Shown: positions 48,369 through 56,308 of the stretch, piece after piece
How the letters are laid out: every line of letters starts with the position of its first letter
How positions within the stretch are numbered: position 1 is the first letter of the stretch
Origin: Caldovatus sediminis
GTDB lineage: Bacteria; Pseudomonadota; Alphaproteobacteria; Acetobacterales; Acetobacteraceae
Length of the DNA stretch: 64,000 bases
NCBI RefSeq assembly: GCF_014644455.1
Contig: NZ_BMKS01000002.1
Span: 62,001-126,000, forward strand
Direction of reading: 5' to 3'
Program-made: the position numbers and the translations under genes
The notes under the pieces: model-generated
Database searches by the model: none
Told to the model about the DNA's origin: nothing
What the model saw: only the letters and a program-made list of their open reading frames with translations

Positions 48369-49349
48369 GTGACGATTCCGACCCTGGCTCTGACCCGCCG
48401 CACCGCCCTCGCCCTCGCCGGCGCCGGTGCGCTCGCCCGCCCGGCGCGCGCGCAGGGCCGCTTCCCGGAGCGGCCGATCCGCATGATCTGCCCGTGGCCG
48501 CCGGGCGGCTCGACCGACGTGCAGATGCGCTCGATGTTTGAGATCGCCGCCCGCCACCTCGGCCAGCCGGTGGTCATCGACAACCGTCCCGGGGTCTCCG
48601 GCACGCTCGGCGCGCAGGCGGTCAAGGACGCGCGGCCGGACGGCTACACGCTGACGCAGATGCCGATCACGGTGTTCCGCCTGCCGCACATGATGAGCCG
48701 GCCGAACTTCGATCCGCTCAACGACTTCACCTACATCATCCACACCACCGGCTACCTGTTCGGCGTGGTGGTGCGCTCCGACCGGCCCTGGCGCACCTGG
48801 CAGGACTTCATCGCCCATGCCAGGGCCAATCCCGGCAAGGTCACCTACGGCACGCCGGGGGTCGGCTCCTCGCTGCACATCACCATGGAGCGGATCGGCC
48901 AGGCCCTCGGCATCGACTGGGTCCACGTGCCCTTCCGCGGCGGGGCGGAGAACCAGCAGGCCACGCTCGCCGGAACCATCGATGCGACGGCCGACTCCAC
49001 CGGCTGGGCGCCGCTGGTCGAGGCCGGGCAGCTGCGCCTGCTCGTCGTGTGGTCGGCCGAGCGCTCGAAGCGCTTCCCCGAGGTGCCGACGCTGCGCGAG
49101 GTGGGGATCGACATCGTCTCCGAGTCCCCGTACGGCTTCGCCGGGCCGAAGGGCATGGATCCGGGCGTGGTGCGGGTGCTGCACGACGCCTTCAAGGAGG
49201 CGCTGTTCGACCCCGCGCACCTGCAGGTGCTCGAGCGGCTCGGCATGACACCTTCCTACCTGAACAGCGCGGACTACGCGGCCCTCGCCGAGCGGACCTA
49301 TCGCGAGGAGGGCGAGATGGTCCGCCGCCTCGGCCTCCGGCTCAACTGA
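48369..49349 (+). CDS. Bug-type tricarboxylate transporter substrate-binding protein (copy 2)
   Basis: 326 residues from GTG 48369, which has GGAAGGA about 10 nt upstream and leaves a normal signal (LTRRTALALAGAGALARPA). A GTG at 48306 would add 21 residues. Long DNA blocks are identical to copy 1 (signal region, VTYGTPGVGSS block, SESPYGFAGPKGM block), while the ligand-facing segments differ, for example HVPFRGGAENQQATLAGTID against ENIRSTLGGTID in copy 1. Recent tandem duplication with focused divergence. Confidence 0.9.
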   Translation: MTIPTLALTRRTALALAGAGALARPARAQGRFPERPIRMICPWPPGGSTDVQMRSMFEIAARHLGQPVVIDNRPGVSGTLGAQAVKDARPDGYTLTQMPITVFRLPHMMSRPNFDPLNDFTYIIHTTGYLFGVVVRSDRPWRTWQDFIAHARANPGKVTYGTPGVGSSLHITMERIGQALGIDWVHVPFRGGAENQQATLAGTIDATADSTGWAPLVEAGQLRLLVVWSAERSKRFPEVPTLREVGIDIVSESPYGFAGPKGMDPGVVRVLHDAFKEALFDPAHLQVLERLGMTPSYLNSADYAALAERTYREEGEMVRRLGLRLN

Positions 49350-49387
49350 GCGGGGGCCCGCCGGCGCCGGCCGTCTCCACGCCCGAT

Positions 49388-49426
49388 CCGGTCCGCCATG
49401 GTCCCGCCCGGGGCGCGGCGGACCGG
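49388..49426. terminator. Terminator-like hairpin after Bug copy 2
   Basis: Perfect 10-bp stem CCGGTCCGCC/GGCGGACCGG with a 19-nt loop, 39 nt after the stop. No following T-run. It is the longest simple hairpin in this gap. Confidence 0.4.
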
Positions 49427-49546
49427 ACCGCGCCTCCGTGCGGCGGACGCGCGCCCTCGACAGACGGCGCCAAGGACCGCAGCATCCGCCGGTGCGGCGT
49501 CGGCCCCCGTCCGGCCGGCGCGGCCCAGGGAGACGAACGTCCGCAC

Positions 49547-50416
49547 ATGGCCACGCCCGATCCGCTGCCATTCGCGACCGCCGCCGGCCCCGTCCCGCAC
49601 GCCCGCGGCTGGGTGGTCCGCCCGGATTGCCGCCTCTACTACGAGGTCACCGGCCGCGACGACGCGCCGGCGCTGATCTTCGCCCACGGCCTGGGCGGCA
49701 ACTACCTCTCCTGGTGGCAGCAGGTCGCGGCCTTCGCCGGGCGCTACCGGTGCGTCACCTTCAGCCACCGCGGCTTCGCGCCCTCCGACATGCCGCCAGG
49801 CGGTCCGCGGCCGGAGGACTTCGCCGACGACCTCGCCGCCCTGATCGCCGAACTCGACCTCGCCGAGTATCGGATCGTCGCGCAGTCCATGGGCGGCTGG
49901 ACGGCGCTCGGCCACGCCCTGCGCCGCCCGCCGGGGCTGAAGGCGCTGGTGCTCGCCGCGACGGCGGGGCCCTTCGACCCGCGCCTCGCCGACCCCAGCG
50001 GTGGGACGCGCCTCGCCGCATGGCGCGCGCAGGCGGAGGCGGCGCGCCTCGACGGCCTCCGCCTCGGCTTCGTGCCTGCGATCGGCGCCCGCGCCGCGGG
50101 CGAGCAGCCGGCGCTGCACTTCCTCTACCGCGCCATCGGCGAGATGAACACCGCGATCGACCGCGAGGACGTCCGCGCCCGGCTGCACGCGGCCCGCACC
50201 CGCGCGCCGGCCGAAATCGCCGCGGTCGCCGTGCCGACCCTCTGGATCACCGGCGGCGAGGACATCGTGTTCCCCTCCTTCGTCGCGCCGGAACTCGCGC
50301 GCGCGATGCCGCGCGCGCGCCACGTCGAGATCCCGGACGCCGGACATTCCGCCTATTTCGAGCACGCCCCGGCCTTCAACAGCATCCTCGCCGAGTTCCT
50401 TGCCGAGATCGACTGA
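49547..50416 (+). CDS. Alpha/beta fold hydrolase
   Basis: 289 residues. The oxyanion region is FAHGLGGNYLSWW, the nucleophile Ser in QSMGGW (near residue 115), the acid in ITGGEDIVF and the catalytic His in DAGHSAYFE. This fits enol-lactonase, ester or carbon-carbon hydrolases such as PcaD. ATG 49547. Part of the run of hydrolases after the Bug genes, so probably degrades the imported acid or its derivative; substrate not known. Confidence 0.82.
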   Translation: MATPDPLPFATAAGPVPHARGWVVRPDCRLYYEVTGRDDAPALIFAHGLGGNYLSWWQQVAAFAGRYRCVTFSHRGFAPSDMPPGGPRPEDFADDLAALIAELDLAEYRIVAQSMGGWTALGHALRRPPGLKALVLAATAGPFDPRLADPSGGTRLAAWRAQAEAARLDGLRLGFVPAIGARAAGEQPALHFLYRAIGEMNTAIDREDVRARLHAARTRAPAEIAAVAVPTLWITGGEDIVFPSFVAPELARAMPRARHVEIPDAGHSAYFEHAPAFNSILAEFLAEID

Positions 50417-50456
50417 CCCGCGACCGACCGCCACCCTCCAGAGGAGCGCCCGCACC

Positions 50457-51338
50457 GTGACCACCCGCTTCGCCGTCGGCGACGTCACCGTCCACCGCAT
50501 CGTCGAGCAGGAGCAGCCGCTCTTCGACCCGCTGACCTTCTTCCCCGGCCTCACCAGGGAGCGGCTGGAGGAGAACCGCGCCTGGCTGGAGGCCGCCCGC
50601 GCCCTCGACCCGGCGAGCGGCAACCTCGTCCTCTGCATCCAGTCCTACGTGCTGCGCACGCCGCGCCACACCATCCTGATCGACACCTGCGTCGGCAACC
50701 ACAAGGAGCGCCCGGCCCGGCCCTTCTGGCACAGGAAGACCGACGACACCTACATGCGCGCGCTGGCCGCCGAGGGCCTCTCGGTCGAGGACATCGACTA
50801 CGTGATGTGCACCCACCTGCACGTGGACCATGTCGGCTGGAACACGCGGCTGGAGAACGGCCGCTGGGTCCCGACCTTCCCGAAGGCGCGCTACGTCTTC
50901 GCGAAGAAGGAGTACGACTTCTGGGTGCAGGAGCACGCGCGGGAGCCGCAGGGCCCGATCGCCGATTCCGTCCTGCCGATCGTCGAGGCCGGCCGCGCCG
51001 AGCTGGTGGACCACGGCTTCACGCTCGACGACCACATCAGCCTGGAGCCGACGCCGGGCCACACGCCGGACCACGTCGCGGTGCGGCTCGGCCGCTCCGC
51101 GGCGCGGCCCGACGCGGTGTTCACCGGCGACCTGATCCACTCGCCGCTGCAGGCGCGCTATCCGGAGCAGTCCATGCGCGCCGACTTCGACCCGCAGCAG
51201 GCCGCGCGCACGCGCCGCGCCTTCCTCGAGCGCTACTGCGACACCGGCACGCTCTGCTGCATGGCGCACTTCCCCTCGCCCTCGGCCGGGCGCATCACCC
51301 GCTGGGGCGAGGGGTTCCGCTGCGACCCCGCCGTCTGA
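50457..51338 (+). CDS. MBL-fold metallo-hydrolase
   Basis: 293 residues. The dinuclear zinc motif THLHVDHVGW (H120, H122, D124, H125) is complete, with later ligands in TPGHTPDH and FTGDLIHSP. The family is near lactonase-type (AHL-lactonase-like) and other MBL enzymes; a quorum-quenching role cannot be told from the sequence. GTG 50457 with GAGGAG upstream. 40 nt after the alpha/beta hydrolase. Confidence 0.85.
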   Translation: MTTRFAVGDVTVHRIVEQEQPLFDPLTFFPGLTRERLEENRAWLEAARALDPASGNLVLCIQSYVLRTPRHTILIDTCVGNHKERPARPFWHRKTDDTYMRALAAEGLSVEDIDYVMCTHLHVDHVGWNTRLENGRWVPTFPKARYVFAKKEYDFWVQEHAREPQGPIADSVLPIVEAGRAELVDHGFTLDDHISLEPTPGHTPDHVAVRLGRSAARPDAVFTGDLIHSPLQARYPEQSMRADFDPQQAARTRRAFLERYCDTGTLCCMAHFPSPSAGRITRWGEGFRCDPAV

Positions 51339-51353
51339 CGCGCCGCACCGCCC

Positions 51354-52412
51354 TCAGCCGCCGAGGTCGAGCCGGTAGAACCGCGCCGCGGTGCCGGCGA
51401 AGAGGTCCGCCTTCTCCGCCGCGCTCGCCCCGGCGGCGAGGCGCTTGAACGCGTTCCAGCACGCCGCGTAGCCGTAGCTGCCCTTGTCCACCGGGAAGTT
51501 GCTCTCGAACATGCAGCGCGCGGCGCCGAAGGCCTCGATGCAGGTCTCGACGTAGGGGCGCCAGGCGGCGGCGAGCTGCTCGGAGGAGGGCGGCGCCTCC
51601 TGCGTCTCGAAGCCGAAGCCGTTGACCCGCATGCCGAGGCCGCCGAGCTTCACGTGCACGTTCGGGCACCTGGCGAGGTCGCGGATCGCCGCCGCCCAGG
51701 CCGCGAACACCTCCTCCCGCCTGCCGGCGAAGCGCCGGATGCCGACCGGCCCGCCGACGTGGTCGAGGACGATGCGAGTCTCCGGGAAGGCGCGGGCGAG
51801 CGCCGCGAGCTCGCCGATCTGCGGGTGCAGCAGCCAGGCGTCGAAGCTGAGGCCGAGCGGCGCGAGCTGGGCGAACCCCTCGCGGAACTGGGCGCTGCCG
51901 AGCATCCCCTGCGGCGGGTTGTAGGCCGGGTTCATCAGCACCGGGTCCTCGTCCCAGACCGAGATGTGGCGGATGCCGCGGAACCGGCCGCCGCCGGCCT
52001 GGATGTGCGCCTCCAGCACCTCGCGCACCCGCGCGCCGAGCATCAGGTCGGCGTGGCCGACGATGCCGGCGCAGATCTTCGCCGGGCCGTAGCGGCCGCT
52101 CGCGCTCATCGCCGCGACGCCGTTGACGAACTCGGTCTCGCCGACCGGGCGCATCGCCTCCGGCCCCTCGGCGCGGTGGAAGGCGCGGCACTGCACGAAG
52201 ACGGTGGCGACGACCCTGTGCCCGGCGTTCAGGTCGGCGAGCAGCTCGGGCAGCAGGTAGCGCCAGTTCGGCCGGTCCCACAGGTGGTGGTGCGGATCCA
52301 CGATCGGCAGCGCCGGCTCCAGGATCGGCTCGCTGTGGCGCGCCAGCCAGTCCTCGCGCACGGGGACGTAGTGGTCGTGCGTCGCGGCCGCGGTGGTGGT
52401 GCTGCTGCTCAT
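51354..52412 (-). CDS. Amidohydrolase family protein (TIM-barrel, amidohydro_2)
   Basis: 352 residues. Metal motif VDPHHHLWDRPNW near 37-49, RGIRHISVWDEDP, LDHVGGP near 216-222, and the late ESNFPVDKGSYGY. This subgroup holds lactonases and decarboxylases of aromatic breakdown. ATG 52412 with a GGGGGAGA ribosome site; a 48-residue upstream extension is discarded. Convergent with the MBL gene and divergent from the NIPSNAP gene. Confidence 0.83.
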   Translation of the reverse strand: MSSSTTTAAATHDHYVPVREDWLARHSEPILEPALPIVDPHHHLWDRPNWRYLLPELLADLNAGHRVVATVFVQCRAFHRAEGPEAMRPVGETEFVNGVAAMSASGRYGPAKICAGIVGHADLMLGARVREVLEAHIQAGGGRFRGIRHISVWDEDPVLMNPAYNPPQGMLGSAQFREGFAQLAPLGLSFDAWLLHPQIGELAALARAFPETRIVLDHVGGPVGIRRFAGRREEVFAAWAAAIRDLARCPNVHVKLGGLGMRVNGFGFETQEAPPSSEQLAAAWRPYVETCIEAFGAARCMFESNFPVDKGSYGYAACWNAFKRLAAGASAAEKADLFAGTAARFYRLDLGG

Positions 52413-52554
52413 GCCGGTCTCCCCCGTGGGCGGTCCGATGCGCGCACCGTCGTCCCGGTCCGGCGCCGGCGTCAACCCGCCCGTCCTCGGTTGCCGCACC
52501 GGCGCGCGCCGCCTAGGCTTGCGCCGCCACCGCACCGGGGGAGGGAGCCCGTCC

Positions 52555-52881
52555 ATGATCCACGAGCTGCGAATCTACCACTGCGTCCCTGGCCGCCTGC
52601 CGGCGCTGCTCAGGCGCTTCGAGACGATCACGCTGAAGATCTGGGAGCGCCACGGCATCCGCCAGGCCGGCTTCTGGACCGTGGGCATCGGCGAGTCGAA
52701 CCAGGTCCTCTACTACCTGCTCGCCTGGGAATCGCTCGCCGAGCGCGAGCGCAAGTGGAACGCCTTCCAGGCCGATCCGGAGTGGATCGCCAAGCGCGCC
52801 GAGACGGAGAAGGACGGCGCGATCGTCGCCAAGGTGACGAACGAGATCCTGATCCCCACCGCCTTCTCCGCGGTGAAGTGA
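52555..52881 (+). CDS. NIPSNAP family protein
   Basis: 108 residues of the dimeric alpha/beta-barrel (NIPSNAP) fold. MIHELRIYHCVPGRLPALLR, then FWTVGIGESNQVLYYLLAWE, and ERERKWNAFQADPEW are standard. Often next to catabolic enzymes; precise role unknown. ATG 52555 with GGGGGAGGGAG upstream. 19 nt before the phosphatase gene. Confidence 0.85.
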   Translation: MIHELRIYHCVPGRLPALLRRFETITLKIWERHGIRQAGFWTVGIGESNQVLYYLLAWESLAERERKWNAFQADPEWIAKRAETEKDGAIVAKVTNEILIPTAFSAVK

Positions 52882-52900
52882 CGGCGACGGCAGCGGCGGC

Positions 52901-53671
52901 ATGACGGCCGAGGGGATCGGGGAGCACGACCTCCCGCGCCGGATCGCGCTCGAGGGCTGCACCAACCTGCGCGACCTCGGCGGCTACCGCGCGGCGGACG
53001 GGCGGCGCGTGCGCTTCGGGCGCGTCTTCCGCTCCGCCTCGCTGGCGCGGCTGACCGAGGGCGACCTCGACATCCTCTGCACGCTCGGCATCCGCACCAT
53101 CTGCGACCTGCGCGGCAGGGAGGAGAGCGCCGCCGCGCCCTCGCGCCTGCCGCCGCGCGATCCGCCCGCGCTGCACGCCCTCTCGATCGAGCCGACGGTC
53201 GGCGCCTCGCTCGCCGACATGCTCGCGCGCGGGCAGGCGACGGGCGAGGACGTGCTCGGCCTGCTCCGCCGCGCCTACGAGGCCTACGCGACGGAGCACC
53301 TGCACCGCTACCGCGCCATGTTCGCGCTGCTCGAGGACGCGGCGCGCGTGCCGCTGCTGTTCCACTGCTCGGCGGGCAAGGACCGCACCGGCTTCGGCGC
53401 GGCGCTGGTGCTGACCGCGCTCGGCGTGCCGCGGGAGACGGTGATCGCCGACTACCTCGCCACCGCGCGGTTCTGGAAGCGGGAGTTCGCCCTGCCGCCG
53501 GGCGCCGACCCCTCCGCCGCCGCGGCGCTGCTCGGCGTGCACCGGCCGCTGATCGAGCGCGCGCTGGACGTGGCGCTCGGCCCCTACGACTCCGAGGAGG
53601 CCTTCTTCGAACGGGCGCTCGGCTTCGGTCCCGCCCGGCTGGCGCGGCTGCGCGACGCGCTGCTGGAATGA
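52901..53671 (+). CDS. Tyrosine-protein phosphatase (Y_phosphatase3 type)
   Basis: 256 residues. P-loop HCSAGKDRTG at about 155-164 with nucleophile Cys156, and the N-terminal EGCTNLRDLGGY and FRSASL. This is the atypical PTP family that includes phosphoinositide phosphatases. ATG 52901. It probably ends this plus-strand group; copy 2 of the structured repeat begins 46 nt after its stop. Confidence 0.88.
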   Translation: MTAEGIGEHDLPRRIALEGCTNLRDLGGYRAADGRRVRFGRVFRSASLARLTEGDLDILCTLGIRTICDLRGREESAAAPSRLPPRDPPALHALSIEPTVGASLADMLARGQATGEDVLGLLRRAYEAYATEHLHRYRAMFALLEDAARVPLLFHCSAGKDRTGFGAALVLTALGVPRETVIADYLATARFWKREFALPPGADPSAAAALLGVHRPLIERALDVALGPYDSEEAFFERALGFGPARLARLRDALLE

Positions 53672-53717
53672 CGCCGGGCGGCGGCCGCGACCGCCGCCCG
53701 TGCCGCGCGATGCCTTG

Positions 53718-53820
53718 GAGCCGTTTTCGCTCGGCTGCGCTCGCGGCAACGGCTCTCGCGCGTTGTCTGCCGAGCCGATCCACGCTCCCGGCTGTTGCCG
53801 GTCGTCCGCGATCGGCCCTA
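53718..53820. repeat. Structured intergenic repeat, copy 2
   Basis: Same 103-bp element as at 42520: it begins with the same 20 bases and keeps the same spacing between its paired arms (GAGCCGTT 53718-53725 with AACGGCTC 53748-53755; GAGCCGAT 53772-53779 with ATCGGCCC 53811-53818). The A-T pair of copy 1 in the second stem is a C-G pair here. It supplies the stop codon (CTA 53818-53820) of the minus-strand flavin oxidoreductase, at the same offset as in copy 1. Confidence 0.85.
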
Positions 53821-54936
53821 GCCGAGCGGCCGCATCGGCCGGGCGATCGCGCGCTCCATCCTCGTCCTGCCCAGCGTGTTCCAGCCGCGGTCGTACTGCG
53901 GCGGGGTGCGCAGCGCCTCCATCCGCCCGAGCGCCGCCGCCGCGCGCAGCGGCCAGTAGGGCTCCCGCAGCATCGCGCGGCCGAGCAGGATCAGGTCGGC
54001 CTTGCCCTCGGCGAGGATCGCCTGCGCCTGCTCGGGCTCGGTGATCATCCCGACCGCGGCGACCGGGATGCCGGCGCCGCGCCGCACCGCCTCCGCCCCC
54101 GGCACCTGGTAGCCGGGGCCGAGCGGGATCTGCTGCTGCGGCGACACGCCGCCGGAGGAGACGTCGATCAGGTCCACCCCCTCGCGCTTCAGCAGGCGGG
54201 AGAGCTCCACCGTCTGCGCCGTGTCCCAGCCGCCCTCCACCCAGTCGGTGTGCGAGACGCGCACGCCGAGCGCCGCCTCCTCCGGCAAGGCGGCGCGCAC
54301 CGCGCGCGCGGTCTCCACCACGATCCGCGTGCGCCCCTCGAAGCCGCCGCCCCAGCGGTCGGTGCGCGCGTTGGCGAGCGGCGAGCAGAAGCTGTGCAGC
54401 AGGTAGCCGTGCGCGGCGTGGACCTCGACATAGCGGTAGCCGGCGGCGACGGCGCGCCGCGCCGCGGCGGCGAAGGCGGCGATGACGCCCTCGATCTCCG
54501 CCTCGGTCATGGCGCGCGGCGGGTCGAAATGGTCGAAGGCGAGGGCGCTCGGCCCGAGCGCGGTCCACTGGTTGCGCTTCTCGCGCCCCTCCTCCCAGGG
54601 CGCGTAGCGCCCGCCCTTGCGCCCGGCATGGGCGAGCTGGATCCCCGGCACCGCCCCGACCGCCGCGATCGCCGCGGCGAGGCGCGCATGCGCCGCGAGC
54701 TGCGCCTCCTCCCACAGCCCGACGTCGCCGGGGGAGATGCGGCCCTCCGGCGCCACCGCCGTCGCCTCGACGCAGACGAGGCCGGCGCCGCCCTGGGCGC
54801 GGGAGACGAGGTGCGCCAGGTGCCACTCGGTCGGCCTCCCGTCGGGCCCGCAGCAGTACTGGCACATCGGCGAGACGCCGATCCGGTTCGGGAAGGTGAC
54901 CCCGCGCAGGGTCAGCGGCGAGAAGAGATCGGTCAC
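53818..54936 (-). CDS. NADH:flavin oxidoreductase (Old Yellow Enzyme family)
   Basis: 372 residues, FMN-dependent ene-reductase, NamA/YqjM-like. Motifs: FPNRIGVSPMCQY near 15-27, IQLAHAGRKGG, the substrate-binding VEVHAAHGYLLHSF with the H-x-x-H pair, NARTDRWGG, and LILLGRAMLREPYWP. GTG 54936 overlaps the stop of the DUF2272 gene (GTGA). TAG stop lies in the repeat. Likely reduces an activated alkene from the local catabolic route; inference. Confidence 0.9.
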   Translation of the reverse strand: MTDLFSPLTLRGVTFPNRIGVSPMCQYCCGPDGRPTEWHLAHLVSRAQGGAGLVCVEATAVAPEGRISPGDVGLWEEAQLAAHARLAAAIAAVGAVPGIQLAHAGRKGGRYAPWEEGREKRNQWTALGPSALAFDHFDPPRAMTEAEIEGVIAAFAAAARRAVAAGYRYVEVHAAHGYLLHSFCSPLANARTDRWGGGFEGRTRIVVETARAVRAALPEEAALGVRVSHTDWVEGGWDTAQTVELSRLLKREGVDLIDVSSGGVSPQQQIPLGPGYQVPGAEAVRRGAGIPVAAVGMITEPEQAQAILAEGKADLILLGRAMLREPYWPLRAAAALGRMEALRTPPQYDRGWNTLGRTRMERAIARPMRPLG

Positions 54937-55877
54937 GAGGCGGGACTCCCGGTGGGCAGGGGCGCCGCCGGCCGGTCGTGGCCGGCGACGGCGGCGGGAC
55001 GGTCGGGGCCCCAGGGCGGCAGGCGGCCCAGCCGGTTCTCGAACACGGCGAACCACACCGGCGCCCCGGGCGGCCGCGGCAATAGAACGCCCCGCGCGTC
55101 GGTTGGGAAGCGGGTGAGGGTGACGGCGTCGCGGACGTTGCCGCCGATCGCCTCCACCGCGCCGGGCGCCGCGCCCACCACGATGTCGCAATGCATGGGT
55201 CGGAACCGCCCCTGGTCGCCGGCACGGTCGCGCCAATGCCGGAGCGGCGAGGGCGAGCGGTCGGCGCAGACGAGGTCGCCCGGCCGCGGCGCGTAGGCCT
55301 CGGGCGCGTGCGGCAGGAAGGGCGCGAGCGCGGGGAAGGCCTCGGCGTCCGCGATCAGCGCGTCGATGTAGGTCGCGTGGGCGGCGGCGGGCGGGAACTC
55401 GCGTCGGTCCACGCCGGCGGTGCGCATCACGAAGCTGATGAAGGCGGCGGACCAGGGCGGCTCGGCCCAGGGGCGCGACGGGTCCGACCGCGGCGGGGCC
55501 GCGGCGCCCCCGGCGGGCAGGAGGAGGCCACGTTCCGCCGCAAGGGCCGCGCGGTAGCGCTCGCGGTTGCGGGCCACGGCGCCCTCGTCCTCGGGCACCG
55601 CTCGCCAGTAGGCGACCAGCCGGGGGAAGTGCAGCGGCGCCGATTCCGCGCTGCGCATCGCGGCGCCGTCGCCTGCCGTCTCCTTGCCGGCCTCGTCCGG
55701 CGCCGCGGCATCGGCACGCTGCCGGCCCCATTCGATCCATTCGCTGACGGCGATGCGCAGCATCCGCTCCCGCACCGAGGGCGGATAGGAGAGGGGCGGC
55801 TCCGCAGGCGGCGGTCCGGCGCATCCGGCGAGGCCGAGCAGCGCCAGCGCCGCCGCGACGACCCAGGGCCGCGCCAG
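54933..55877 (-). CDS. DUF2272 lipoprotein
   Basis: About 314 residues. Lipobox LAGC near residue 16-19 from the CTG at 55877, preceded by ARPWVVAAALALLG. The DUF2272 domain is clear: PWSAAFISFVMRTAGV, AAHATYIDAL, APRPGDLVCADR, MHCDIVVG. No ATG, GTG or TTG lies next to the signal; a GTG at 56051 would place 58 extra residues before it. A CTG start at 55877 is the shortest credible choice. Its stop overlaps the Old Yellow Enzyme start. Confidence 0.7.
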   Translation of the reverse strand: MARPWVVAAALALLGLAGCAGPPPAEPPLSYPPSVRERMLRIAVSEWIEWGRQRADAAAPDEAGKETAGDGAAMRSAESAPLHFPRLVAYWRAVPEDEGAVARNRERYRAALAAERGLLLPAGGAAAPPRSDPSRPWAEPPWSAAFISFVMRTAGVDRREFPPAAAHATYIDALIADAEAFPALAPFLPHAPEAYAPRPGDLVCADRSPSPLRHWRDRAGDQGRFRPMHCDIVVGAAPGAVEAIGGNVRDAVTLTRFPTDARGVLLPRPPGAPVWFAVFENRLGRLPPWGPDRPAAVAGHDRPAAPLPTGSPAS

Positions 55878-56308
55878 GTCCGCCGGGATGCGGGGGGCTC
55901 GCCATGCCGCGCACGGGGTGGGCCCGGCGCCATCCGGTCCGGGTCCCCGGCCGGCACACCGGCGCCCCGACGGCAGCCGGGCGCCTCCCTCCTGCCGGTC
56001 GGCGCGCCGTCCCCGGCGGCGCCCCGATCGTTCTCGGATGTCGCGGACCACGGCCGTCCTATGCCATCGCCTCGGCGGTCCCGCACCCCTCCGGGATCCG
56101 GCGGAGACCCGGGGGCGGTGCGCGCCCGCACCCCGGGGCCGGGGCGATCGGCCCGCGGTCGTGGCTTCCTCGTGCCGGCGGCCAGCGGTGTGACCCGCCG
56201 ACCGCCCTCTCGGGGGCGGGCGCAGCCTCCGGTTCGCCCGGCCTCGTCGCATGGGCCGCCGGCCGCGTGCGCGGCCCCCGCATCGGTCCGCGACCACTGT
56301 CGCCGCGA
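55878..56308. other. Gap between DUF2272 gene and the large unknown gene
   Basis: 431 bp with no supported gene; open frames are Arg/Pro/Ala-rich. It must contain the DUF2272 promoter and the end of the upstream transcript. No clear -35/-10 or terminator seen. Confidence 0.4.

Noticed and set aside
50457-51338. Naming the MBL enzyme an AHL lactonase
   Set aside because: The zinc motif is shared by many MBL enzymes; nothing specific to lactone substrates is visible.
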